The position numbers and the translations under genes were made by a program. Shown here piece after piece: positions 8,029 to 15,993 of a stretch of 64,000 nt of DNA (positions are counted from its first letter, which is position 1; every line of letters starts with the position of its first letter). The notes under the pieces are model-generated. The model searched no databases, was not told the origin of the DNA, and worked only from the letters and a program-made list of their open reading frames with translations. Origin of the DNA: Deltaproteobacteria bacterium (GTDB lineage Bacteria; Myxococcota_A; Polyangia; JAAYKL01). The stretch covers positions 417 to 64,416 of the forward strand of contig JAQTNF010000002.1 of the NCBI GenBank assembly GCA_028713995.1, read 5' to 3'.

Positions 8029-8940
8029 TTACGCCAGCAGCTTGATGAGCACGGCCTTCTGGGCGTGGAGGCGGTTCTCGGCCTGGTCGAAGACCACGGA
8101 CTGCGGGCCGTCCATCACCTCGTCGGTGATCTCGCGGCCGCGCTCGGCGGGCAGGCAGTGCATGACGATGGCGTCCTTCTTGGCCTTGGCCACGAGGGCC
8201 GCGTTGATCTGGAACGCCTGCAGGGCCTTCTGCTTCTCGGCCGCCTTGTCCTTCTGGCCCATGGACGCCCACACGTCGGTGTAGATCACGTCCGCGCCGT
8301 CGACCGCCGCGACCGGGTCGTGAACGACGCTGATCTCCGAGAGCCCGGCCTTCTTGGCCGCGGCCAGGATCTTCGCGTCGGGCATGGTGTCGGGCGACGT
8401 GCCGATGCGCAGCTTCATGGGGATGCGCGAGGCCATGTTGATCCAGGAGTTTGCCAGGTTGTTGCCGTCGCCGAGGTACGTGACCGAAAGCCCGTCGATG
8501 CGGCCCTTGTGCTCCAGGATGGTCTGCATGTCGCCCATGAGCTGGCACGGGTGCAGGAGGTCCGTGAGCATGTTGACCACCGGCACCGAGGCATGCCGCG
8601 CCAGCTCCTCGACGCTCGCGTGGCCGAACGTGCGGATGCAGATCACGTCGAAGTAGCGCGACATGACCAGAGCCACGTCGTGGATCGACTCGCGCTTGCC
8701 GAGCTCAATCTCGGCGTCGGTGATGTAGACCGTGCCGCCGCCGAGCTGGCGCACGCCGACCTCGAACGAGCAGCGCGTACGGAGCGAAGGCTTGTGGAAG
8801 ATGAGGGCCGCGACCATGCCCTTCATGGGGGTCGGGCATTGCCCGCGCTTCGTCTTCGCCTTCACCTCGATGGCGAGCGCGAGCGCAGACCTGATCTCCT
8901 CGCTCGAGAAATCGGTCTCGGAAAGGAAATCGCGCTTCAT
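8029..8940 (-). CDS. argF: Ornithine carbamoyltransferase
   Basis: This 303-residue enzyme transfers the carbamoyl group from carbamoyl phosphate to ornithine, giving citrulline in arginine synthesis. It has the carbamoyl-phosphate loop SLRTRCSFEVG (the usual form is STRTR), the HPCQLMGD segment, the ornithine loop near DVWASMGQ, and the MHCLPAERGREI motif holding the catalytic Cys. The length is normal. The ATG at 8940 lies two bases after the stop of the HEAT-like gene, so both are probably one transcript. A longer open frame upstream is an artefact. No other arg genes are nearby. Confidence 0.93.
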   Translation of the reverse strand: MKRDFLSETDFSSEEIRSALALAIEVKAKTKRGQCPTPMKGMVAALIFHKPSLRTRCSFEVGVRQLGGGTVYITDAEIELGKRESIHDVALVMSRYFDVICIRTFGHASVEELARHASVPVVNMLTDLLHPCQLMGDMQTILEHKGRIDGLSVTYLGDGNNLANSWINMASRIPMKLRIGTSPDTMPDAKILAAAKKAGLSEISVVHDPVAAVDGADVIYTDVWASMGQKDKAAEKQKALQAFQINAALVAKAKKDAIVMHCLPAERGREITDEVMDGPQSVVFDQAENRLHAQKAVLIKLLA

Positions 8941-8942
8941 GC

Positions 8943-9581
8943 CTACTCCTCCTCCTCGCTCTCGATCATCTCGATCGCGTCCTTGGCCAGCTCGCCGATG
9001 GTGCACTGCTCGCCCTCGTCGCAGCCGTCGTCGTAAGTGACCATGCGCTTGTCCTTCTCGAGCTTCTTCAAGGACGGAAGCGCGGACGCCTCGCAGCGCT
9101 CCGCGAGCGCCTGGATGGCCGCAGCCACGGCGTTGATGTCCTTGAGCTCGAGGAAGCGCATCAGGATCTTGCCCACCTTGGGATCGTCGAGCTCGGCCAC
9201 CACGAAAGGCATCTCCTCGGCCTTGGGCCCGCCGCTCGAAAGCGCCTCCTCCACGAGGGGCATGAGCCGGTCGATGCCGTCCCCGCCGATCTCCACGAGG
9301 CCGTCGGCGCACAGCATGCGCAGATCCGGGTTGTCGTGCTCGAGCCCCTGGCCCAGGATGCGCGGGGCGTCGGAGACGTCGAGCTCGCTCAGCATCTCGA
9401 TGACCCTGAAGAGCTTGGGCTTGAGGGCGTCCCTGTCGCCGAGCTTCCGGATCTCCTCTTTGAAAATCTCGCCGAGCACCGAGGCGCGCTCGCTGCCCGA
9501 GAACGTGGCGAACTGCTCGCGCAGCTTGGCAATCTTGTCGTCGAGAGCAACGATCTCGTTTATGGTCTCCCTTGCGCCCAT
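8943..9581 (-). CDS. HEAT-like alpha-helical repeat protein
   Basis: The 212-residue product starts at the ATG at 9581 with AGGAG upstream. It has no signal peptide. Helix pairs such as ILGQGLEHDNPDLRMLCADGLVEIG and DPKVGKILMRFLELKDINAVAAAIQAL (each under two helices) follow the HEAT/PBS-lyase pattern. The C-terminus is acidic and ends in EEEE. A CDEGEQC pair near residue 185 might bind metal. It precedes argF by two bases and is likely co-transcribed with it. HEAT arrays are scaffolds, so no catalytic role is proposed. Confidence 0.7.
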   Translation of the reverse strand: MGARETINEIVALDDKIAKLREQFATFSGSERASVLGEIFKEEIRKLGDRDALKPKLFRVIEMLSELDVSDAPRILGQGLEHDNPDLRMLCADGLVEIGGDGIDRLMPLVEEALSSGGPKAEEMPFVVAELDDPKVGKILMRFLELKDINAVAAAIQALAERCEASALPSLKKLEKDKRMVTYDDGCDEGEQCTIGELAKDAIEMIESEEEE

Positions 9582-9674
9582 GAGCGGTCTCCTTTCTTCT
9601 CCGAACCGACGCTTCATACCAGAGGCCCGGGCCGATGACGAGAAGATGTTTCGGGGCGCAGGCGGAAGGCGCAA

Positions 9675-10784
9675 TTGACCCGGCTCACGACATATATCGG
9701 CCGCCAGCTCCTGCCGTGGTTCGCCCTGGCCCTGGGAGGCGCGATCCTGATCTTCCTCGTCACCCAGCTGCTTAGGGTGGCGCCGGTGTTCGCGGGCGCC
9801 GGGGCGGGCCTGGCCGAGACCGGGCGCGCCCTCCTCCTCCTGGCGGTCCCCGTCCTCGGGTGGGCCCTCACGCCCGCCTTTGCCGTGGCCGTCTTTGCCG
9901 TGGCGGGCCGCATGTCCGCGGACGGGGAGCTCACCGCGCTCGACTCCGCGGGCGTTGCGCGAACGGCGGCGCTCGCGGGACCTGCGCTGCTCGCGATTCC
10001 GGTCGCATCCTTGAGCGCGTGGATATGGCTCGCGGCGGCCCCGGCCTCCCACACGGAGCTTCGCGCGCTCATCGCGCGGCTCGGCGGACGCGCCCTTGCC
10101 GGCCGGCTCGAACCGGGCCGCTTCTACGCGCCGGCGCCGGGTCTTGCGCTCTTCGCGGACGCGCGCGAGGGCGACGTCTACCGGGGGGTGCTGATCGAGG
10201 ACGCGCGCGAGCCCGGCCGTGTCGTGCGCGTGGCGGCCGAGGAGGCCCGCGTGGGTTTCGACGTCCGCTCGGAGTCGCTCGTCCTTGCCGCGCGCCGCGG
10301 CACCGCGTTCGTCTCGTCCGGTCCGGGCTCGCGGCCGTCCGCGATGAGCTTCGGCACGCTCGAGGCCCGCGTGCCCGTGGGCGACGAGCTCGCCGCGCGC
10401 CTCGGCTTTTTGCCCGTGGAGATGGCAATCCCGACCGCGAGGCTCCTCGGGCCGAGGTCTCCCGGCTTCACCGATACGGGGTGGTCCTACGCCCTGTGGC
10501 GCCGCGTGGCCGGTCCGATCGGCTTCGGCGTGCTGTCCATCGTGTCGATCCTGCTGGCGTTCGGCGGAGCGTGGAGGCGGCGGGGCCTGGCCGTGGCCGC
10601 GGCCGCCGCGCTCTTCCTCGCCTATCACCTGCTCGGCCGCGCCGGGGAATCCCTCATGCAGGCGCACGGGCTTTTGCCCGCCGTCGCCGCCCTGGGTCCG
10701 GCCGCGCTCGTCGCCGGGACCGCGGCAAGCCTCGCGACGCTGCGCGCGGCGATCCGCTATTGGCGAGGGGCCAGGGCGCGGTAA
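9675..10784 (+). CDS. LptF/LptG-family permease
   Basis: The 369-residue product starts at TTG 9675, with GGAAGGCG upstream. Three membrane segments occupy residues 1-110, a beta-rich periplasmic region spans about 115-265, and three more membrane segments close the protein. This is the LptF/LptG permease layout. The opening (RLTTYIGRQLLPWFALALGG) and MSADGELTALDSAG match the conserved coupling region that contacts LptB. LptF and LptG extract lipopolysaccharide from the inner membrane as a heterodimer. Only one subunit is here, at the head of an apparent operon whose other members are unrelated to LPS. It could be either subunit. Confidence 0.8.
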   Translation: MTRLTTYIGRQLLPWFALALGGAILIFLVTQLLRVAPVFAGAGAGLAETGRALLLLAVPVLGWALTPAFAVAVFAVAGRMSADGELTALDSAGVARTAALAGPALLAIPVASLSAWIWLAAAPASHTELRALIARLGGRALAGRLEPGRFYAPAPGLALFADAREGDVYRGVLIEDAREPGRVVRVAAEEARVGFDVRSESLVLAARRGTAFVSSGPGSRPSAMSFGTLEARVPVGDELAARLGFLPVEMAIPTARLLGPRSPGFTDTGWSYALWRRVAGPIGFGVLSIVSILLAFGGAWRRRGLAVAAAAALFLAYHLLGRAGESLMQAHGLLPAVAALGPAALVAGTAASLATLRAAIRYWRGARAR

Positions 10785-10810
10785 GATGCGTCGGCGCGGG
10801 AGGCGCGGGC

Positions 10811-11488
10811 ATGGTCAAGAGGAGCGAAGCGTACGTGACGGCAGGGACGCTCGAAAGGCGGGCCGGAAGGTGGCTCGCGGACGTGCGGCGCAACGTCGCC
10901 CCGCGGCCGTGGTTGAGGCTCGATCCGTCGAGGTGCGCCCTGCTCGTCGTCGACATGCTGCGCTACTTCGCCGATCCGCGCGGGCGCTGCTTTTTGCCGG
11001 CCGCGGCCGTGATCACCCCGCGCGTCGCGGCGCTCGTCGCTGCCTGGCGCGGGCTCGGCGCGCCCGTCGTGTTCACGCGCCACTGCCACGCGGGCGCCCA
11101 TGACCTCGGCATGCTCGGTCGGTTCTTCTCCGACCACATCCGCCTCGGGGAGCCGGACTCGGAGATCGTCGGCGATCTGCGCCCGCAGCGCGGCGAGCGG
11201 ATCGTCCGCAAGACCACCTACGACGCCTTCTGGGGCACGCGGCTCGGCTCGATCCTGCGCGCGTCCGGCGCGAAGCAGGTGCTCGTGACCGGCGTGCTCA
11301 CCCACATGTGCTGCGACACCACGGCGCGGGCCGCGTTCTGCCGCGGATTCGAGGTCTACCTGGCGGTGGACGCCACCGCTTCGAGCAGCGAGGCCCTGCA
11401 CACGGGCGCGATCCTCGGCCTCAGCGACGGCGTGGCCGTGCCCATGGGCACGCGGGAGATCCTGGAGCTTTGCAGCGCGAAAGAATAG
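10811..11488 (+). CDS. Isochorismatase-family cysteine hydrolase (second, distinct copy)
   Basis: The 225-residue protein carries the triad Asp in CALLVVDMLRYF, Lys in RIVRKTTYDAFWGT, and Cys in VLVTGVLTHMCCDTTARAAF. The last is the THMCC form typical of the isochorismatase (EntB/PhzD) side of the family. A 30-residue basic N-terminal extension precedes the fold. No aryl carrier domain is fused. The next gene starts inside its last 19 bases, so translation is coupled. Isochorismatases make dihydroxybenzoate for siderophores, but no other siderophore gene is in the window, so this assignment stays at family level. Confidence 0.83.
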   Translation: MVKRSEAYVTAGTLERRAGRWLADVRRNVAPRPWLRLDPSRCALLVVDMLRYFADPRGRCFLPAAAVITPRVAALVAAWRGLGAPVVFTRHCHAGAHDLGMLGRFFSDHIRLGEPDSEIVGDLRPQRGERIVRKTTYDAFWGTRLGSILRASGAKQVLVTGVLTHMCCDTTARAAFCRGFEVYLAVDATASSSEALHTGAILGLSDGVAVPMGTREILELCSAKE

Positions 11489-12372
11489 TCGTCGTCGGGG
11501 CCGGCCCGGCCGGGTGCGCCGCCGCGGTGCAGTGCGCGCGCCTGGGCGTCCGCCCGTTGCTCGTCGATCGCCGCGGCCGAGGCGGTGGGCTCGTGGAGAA
11601 TGGTCATTGCATCGAGAACTACCCCGGGCTCGCGCCGTTGCCGGGCCCGGCCTTCGCCGAGCTCCTTCGCAGCCACCTCGCCCGCTTCGGCGTGGCGGTG
11701 GAGCGCGCCGCGGTGTTGGGCGTCGAACAAAGCGATGAAGGGCTCGCGGTGCGGACCGACGGCGGGATCGTGACCGCGCGGGCCGTGATCCTGGCGCCGG
11801 GCACCATCCCCTTGCCGCTCGGCGTCGACGGCGAGGACGCCCTTGCGGGAAGCCTCGTGTTCTACGAGGTGCGAGATCTGCTCGAGGCCTTGCCGCGGCC
11901 GTCGGAGATCGTCGTGATCGGGGGAGGCGAGGCGGCGTGCGACTCCGCCCTCACGCTGGCAGGCGCCGGGGCGCGCGTGACGATCGCTGTGCGAGGCGGG
12001 GCGTTGCGGGTGCGGGGCCGCCTGCTCGATCTCGTCGCGGCCGAGCCGCGCATCGCGATGACGACAGGGACGAGGGCCGTCGCGCTCGCACCCGCGGGCC
12101 GCCGGGCGCGCCTCACCATGCAATCGGGCGGCGGGAGCGAAGAGCTCCTGTCGGACGCGATCCTCGTCGCGGTCGGGCGCAGGAGCGCGGCCCCGGCGCT
12201 CGTCTCCTTGCCGGACGCGGCCGGGCGCGGCCCGATCTTGACTCGGCTCCCGGGCTTGTTTATTGCCGGCGACGCTCGCCTGGGCTCGCTCGGACAGGCG
12301 GGCACGGCCGTGGGAGACGGCCTTTTGGCGGCGGCCGAGGCGGTTCGCACAGCGTCGGACCGATGGACGTGA
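11470..12372 (+). CDS. Thioredoxin-reductase-like FAD oxidoreductase without the redox CxxC
   Basis: The 300-residue protein starts at TTG 11470 (GGAG just upstream) and overlaps the previous gene by 19 bases. It has an N-terminal FAD loop GAGPAG (10-15), an NAD(P)H loop GGGEAA (151-156), and the C-terminal FAD motif FIAGDARLGSLGQAGTAVGDG. This is the layout of low-molecular-weight thioredoxin reductase and of ferredoxin-NADP reductase of TrxR type. The CxxC pair expected just before the second GGG is absent (the segment reads LVFYEVRDLLEA). It therefore probably passes electrons to another protein rather than to thioredoxin. The radical SAM gene follows with a 10-base overlap. Confidence 0.8.
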   Translation: MQRERIVVVGAGPAGCAAAVQCARLGVRPLLVDRRGRGGGLVENGHCIENYPGLAPLPGPAFAELLRSHLARFGVAVERAAVLGVEQSDEGLAVRTDGGIVTARAVILAPGTIPLPLGVDGEDALAGSLVFYEVRDLLEALPRPSEIVVIGGGEAACDSALTLAGAGARVTIAVRGGALRVRGRLLDLVAAEPRIAMTTGTRAVALAPAGRRARLTMQSGGGSEELLSDAILVAVGRRSAAPALVSLPDAAGRGPILTRLPGLFIAGDARLGSLGQAGTAVGDGLLAAAEAVRTASDRWT

Positions 12373-13286
12373 AGATGGACGTGATCCACAGCCAAGGCGA
12401 CGACGCGCTCGCCCGGGTCTTCGTCGGAAGGCTCGAGGACGGCGCGCGCATCGAGTTCGCCGAGTCGATCCAGCCGCCCGTGCCGCGCGAGGACAAGTGG
12501 GTCCTCATCGTGTCCACGCTCAAGGGGTGCCCCGTGCGCTGCCCCATCTGCGACGCGGGCGGCGAGTACCGCGGCAGGCTCTCGGCCGACGAGATCCTGT
12601 CCCAGGTCGACTTCCTGGTGAGGCGCCGCCATCCCGAGGGCCCTGTCGGCGTGCGGCGGCTCAAGATCCAGTTCGCGCGCATGGGAGACCCGGCCTTCAA
12701 CGATGCGGTGATCGAGGTGCTGCGCCGCCTGCCCGAGCGCTTCGAGGGGCCGAAGATCATGCCGAGCATCTCGACCATCGCGCCCTTTGGCCGCGACCGC
12801 TTCTTCGAGGATCTTCTCGCCGTGAAGCGCGAGCTCTACGCGCCGGGCCTGTTCCAGCTCCAGTTCTCGCTGCACTCGACCTGCGAGCGCGCCCGCCGCG
12901 ACCTGGTGCCCGCGCGCACGTGGAGCTTTTCCGAGATGGCCCGCTTCGGCGAGCGCTTCACCGCGCGAGGCGACCGCAAGGTCACGCTCAACTTCGCCCC
13001 GGCCCGCGGCGCCCCCCTCGATCCCGGCGCGCTCGCGCAGGTCTTCGCTCCGCGACTCTTCCTCGTCAAGCTCACGCCCATCAACCCCGCGGCCGCGGCC
13101 GGGCGCTCGGGCCTCGTCGGCCTCCTCGATCCGGCCGATCCGCGGGGGTGCGAGGCCGTGGCGGCGCGCTTCCGGGCAACGGGGTTCGATACGATCTTGA
13201 GCATCGGGGAGCTTGGGGAGAACGAGATCGGCTCGAACTGCGGCATGTACGTGTCCGCGGCGGGCGGGATCGCGGCCGCGACCTGA
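12363..13286 (+). CDS. RlmN-like radical SAM protein lacking the N-domain and resolving Cys
   Basis: The 307-residue protein has the radical SAM cluster motif CPVRCPIC (C56, C60, C63; CxxxCxxC). Later segments match the RlmN/Cfr pattern, including FQLQFSLHSTCERARRDLVP and the C-terminal GENEIGSNCGMY. That last Cys (C293) aligns with the methyl-carrying Cys of RlmN (C355 in E. coli). The resolving Cys, seven residues before the cluster in RlmN (C118), is Ile49 here, and the RlmN N-terminal RNA-binding domain is missing. It may methylate by a changed mechanism or act on another substrate. It overlaps the FAD oxidoreductase gene, a plausible electron donor. Confidence 0.8.
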   Translation: MDVKMDVIHSQGDDALARVFVGRLEDGARIEFAESIQPPVPREDKWVLIVSTLKGCPVRCPICDAGGEYRGRLSADEILSQVDFLVRRRHPEGPVGVRRLKIQFARMGDPAFNDAVIEVLRRLPERFEGPKIMPSISTIAPFGRDRFFEDLLAVKRELYAPGLFQLQFSLHSTCERARRDLVPARTWSFSEMARFGERFTARGDRKVTLNFAPARGAPLDPGALAQVFAPRLFLVKLTPINPAAAAGRSGLVGLLDPADPRGCEAVAARFRATGFDTILSIGELGENEIGSNCGMYVSAAGGIAAAT

Positions 13287-13315
13287 CCGTTGGAGTCGGG
13301 CGGGGAGGAGTCCTC

Positions 13316-14581
13316 TTGTTTCTTGCCAGGCTGAAAACGTTCTTCGGCGACAGGGAGAGGCCGCGCCTCACGGCCCTCGAGATCGTCAAGTACGTAGGCC
13401 CCGGCCTGCTCGTGACCGTGGGCTTCATCGATCCGGGCAACTGGGCCTCGAACCTGGCCGCCGGCTCCCACTATGGCTACGGGCTCCTGTGGCTCGTCAC
13501 GCTGTCAACGATCATGCTCGTGCTCCTGCAACACAACGCGGCGCACCTGGGCATCGCCACGGGCCTGTGCCTGTCCGAGGCGGCCACCGTTCACCTGAAG
13601 AAGGCCGTATCGCGCCCGCTGCTCGCATCCGCGCTCCTCGCGGCCATGGCCACGGCGCTCGCCGAGATCCTGGGCGCCGCGGTCGCCTTGAACCTCCTCC
13701 TCGGGCTCCCCATCCCGGCGGGCGCGATCCTCTCGGCCGCGGTCGTATCGTGGATGCTCTTCGCGAGCACGTACCGCCGCATCGAGAAGATCATCATCGG
13801 CTTCGTGTCCCTGGTGGGCCTCTCGTTCGTCTTCGAGCTCGCCCTCGTGCATGTGGACTGGCCGCGGGCCGCGGTCGGTTGGGTCGTCCCGCGCATCTCC
13901 GAGGGCGCCATGCCCATCGCGATGAGCGTCCTGGGCGCGGTCGTCATGCCGCACAACCTCTTTTTGCACTCGGAGATCGTCCAGAGCCGGCAATGGAACC
14001 TGGCCGACGCGGCCGTGCGCGAGCGGCAGCTCAAATACGGGTTCCTCGACACGCTCTTCTCCATGATCGTGGGCTTCGCCATCAACAGCGCCATGATCCT
14101 GCTCGCGGCCGCCACCTTCCACGACGCGGGCGTGCGCGTCACCGATCTCGGGCAGGCCCACGAGATGCTCGAGCCGTTGCTCGGCAAGGGCGCGGCCGCG
14201 ATGTTCGGCGTCGCGCTCCTCCTGGCGGGGATCGCGTCGGCGCTCACGGCCGGCATGGCGGGCGGCTCGATCCTGGCCGGGGTCTTCAAGGAGCCCTACG
14301 ACATCCGCGACTGGCACTCGAGGCTCGGCGCCGGCCTCACCCTGTTTACGGCCGCGGTCGCGGTGTGCTTCGTGGGCGATCCGCTGCGCATCCTGATCCT
14401 GAGCCAGATGTGCCTCAGCATCCAATTGCCGTGGACGATCTTCCTTCAAATCCGCCTCACGTCCTCGCGCAAGGTGATGGGCGAGCACGTGAACACGCGG
14501 CTCCACACCGCCACCCTGCTGCTCGTCGGAGGGGTCGTATCGGCCCTCAACGTCATGCTGCTCTTGAGCTACCTGACGTGA
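13316..14581 (+). CDS. mntH: Nramp-family divalent metal transporter
   Basis: The product is 421 residues from TTG 13316, with GGGGAGGAG upstream. It has eleven or so membrane segments. The TM1 metal motif DPGN (39-42, in GFIDPGNWASN) and the TM6 motif MPHN (211-214) are both intact, so the Asp, Asn and Met metal ligands are present. Nramp proteins import Mn(II) or Fe(II) with protons. It follows the radical SAM gene by 29 bases and precedes a ZIP-type transporter by 13. The open frame extends upstream, but that part shadows the preceding gene. The gene symbol reflects the family, not tested specificity. Confidence 0.85.
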   Translation: MFLARLKTFFGDRERPRLTALEIVKYVGPGLLVTVGFIDPGNWASNLAAGSHYGYGLLWLVTLSTIMLVLLQHNAAHLGIATGLCLSEAATVHLKKAVSRPLLASALLAAMATALAEILGAAVALNLLLGLPIPAGAILSAAVVSWMLFASTYRRIEKIIIGFVSLVGLSFVFELALVHVDWPRAAVGWVVPRISEGAMPIAMSVLGAVVMPHNLFLHSEIVQSRQWNLADAAVRERQLKYGFLDTLFSMIVGFAINSAMILLAAATFHDAGVRVTDLGQAHEMLEPLLGKGAAAMFGVALLLAGIASALTAGMAGGSILAGVFKEPYDIRDWHSRLGAGLTLFTAAVAVCFVGDPLRILILSQMCLSIQLPWTIFLQIRLTSSRKVMGEHVNTRLHTATLLLVGGVVSALNVMLLLSYLT

Positions 14582-14594
14582 TAGAAAGGCCGTC

Positions 14595-15965
14595 ATGAAC
14601 CTCCCTTTATGCGGCATGGCGGCCCTGTGGGGGATCGTCGCGGCCGTGTCGCTGCCGCTCGGCGCGCTCGTCGGCGCGTACGTCCGCCCGCCGCGCAAGC
14701 TCGTGTCCTCGGTGACCGCCTTCGGCGCCGGCGCCCTGCTCTTCGCCCTGGCCGTGGAGCTCTTCGCCGGGGCGCTCCACACGGCGAGCGACGAAGGCGG
14801 CGTGGTGGTGGAGCGCGAGATCGTGATCGCGGTGGCGGCGGGCGCGATCGCGGGCGGGCTCCTGTTCCAGTGGCTGAACCACATCCTCAACGGTCGCGGC
14901 GCGTTCCTGCGGCGCGGTGCGCTCCTGCGCAGGCACGTGGTGCGTGAGCAGCGCAAACGCGCGCGCCGGCTCCTTGCGGGCCTCTCCCGCGTCAAGATCC
15001 TGCAGGCGCTGCCTCCGGAGGAGGTGATCCGGCTCATCCCGTGCGTCGAGACGCGCGTGCTCGAGTCCGGGAGCGTGGTGTTCGAGGAAGGCGATCGTGG
15101 CGACCGGCTCTATTTCGTGGACTCGGGCAAGGTGGACATCTTGAGGCGCGGCGCGGGCGAGGAGCGCGTCCACATCGCCACATTGCATGCGGGCGACGTG
15201 TTCGGCGAGATCGCGCTTCTCTCGAACGATCCGCGCACGGCCACTGCCATCGCGGCCACGAGGGTCAGCCTGTCGGTCCTCGGAAAGGAGGACCTCAACC
15301 GGCTGCTCGGGAGCTCGGCCAAGCTGCGGGCTGCCGTGCAGGGACTGGTCGGGGAGCGGCTGCGCGAGCTCGAGGGCCGGGGCGCGGTCGATCCGGAAGA
15401 GGCGAGACGCTGGGAGCGCAGCGCCGCGTCGCACCTCGACGCCCAGCTCGCGGATCCGACCCGGGAGGATATCCGGGCCGAGGCCGAGGGGCACGGCCGA
15501 AAGAGCGAGGTGGCGCTCGCCATCTGGCTCGGCGCCATCCTCGACGGGGTCCCGGAGTCGCTCGTCATCGGCATGCTCGCGGTCGCGAGCGCTGCGGGCG
15601 GGCAGCCCATGAGCCTCGCCTTCGTGGCCGGCGTGTTCCTGGCCAACTTCCCCGAGGCCATGTCGAGCGCGGTCACCATGCGTTCGGCCGGCATGAGCCG
15701 CGCGCGCGTCCTTACCATGTGGGGCTCCTTGTGCGTGATGGGCGGGATCGCGGCGTTCGCCGGCGCGGCGCTGTTCCCGGGCCAGGGGCATGGGGAGCCG
15801 TCGCTGTGGGTGCACGCCATCGAGGGCCTGGCCGGCGGCGCCATGCTGACCATGATCGCCGAGACCATGCTGCCCGAGGCGTTCGAGATGGGCGGCGGCC
15901 CGGTGGCCGGGCTCTCGACCCTGGCCGGGTTCCTGTCCGCGCTCGCGGTCAAGCTCGTGCACTGA
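14595..15965 (+). CDS. ZIP-type metal transporter with inserted cyclic-nucleotide-binding domain
   Basis: The 456-residue protein has three membrane segments in residues 1-95, a soluble insert of about 200 residues, and five more membrane segments from 305 on. The insert (about 134-255) is a cyclic-nucleotide-binding domain, with the phosphate-binding cassette FGEIALLSNDPRTATA (203-218, Arg214). The flanks are ZIP-like: ILDGVPESLVIG (D317, E321) and NFPEAMSSA (N351, E354) occupy the metal-binding TM4 and TM5 positions, though the usual His is Asp or Leu. The insert sits in the cytoplasmic TM3-TM4 loop, suggesting gating of metal flux by cAMP-like ligands. AAAGG precedes the ATG. Confidence 0.8.
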   Translation: MNLPLCGMAALWGIVAAVSLPLGALVGAYVRPPRKLVSSVTAFGAGALLFALAVELFAGALHTASDEGGVVVEREIVIAVAAGAIAGGLLFQWLNHILNGRGAFLRRGALLRRHVVREQRKRARRLLAGLSRVKILQALPPEEVIRLIPCVETRVLESGSVVFEEGDRGDRLYFVDSGKVDILRRGAGEERVHIATLHAGDVFGEIALLSNDPRTATAIAATRVSLSVLGKEDLNRLLGSSAKLRAAVQGLVGERLRELEGRGAVDPEEARRWERSAASHLDAQLADPTREDIRAEAEGHGRKSEVALAIWLGAILDGVPESLVIGMLAVASAAGGQPMSLAFVAGVFLANFPEAMSSAVTMRSAGMSRARVLTMWGSLCVMGGIAAFAGAALFPGQGHGEPSLWVHAIEGLAGGAMLTMIAETMLPEAFEMGGGPVAGLSTLAGFLSALAVKLVH

Positions 15966-15979
15966 GCGGCGCATACGAT

Positions 15980-15985
15980 TATACT
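15980..15985 (+). promoter_or_regulatory. -10 box TATACT, 8 bases before the ATG
   Basis: TATACT lies eight bases upstream of ATG 15994 with no purine-rich ribosome-binding site between. Transcription would begin at or next to the start codon, implying a leaderless or near-leaderless mRNA. No convincing -35 box is visible. Confidence 0.45.
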
Positions 15986-15993
15986 GTCGGCCG

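Noticed and set aside
11470..12372. Thioredoxin reductase (trxB)
   Set aside because: The CxxC pair that defines the disulfide reductase is absent; only the general flavoprotein layout remains.
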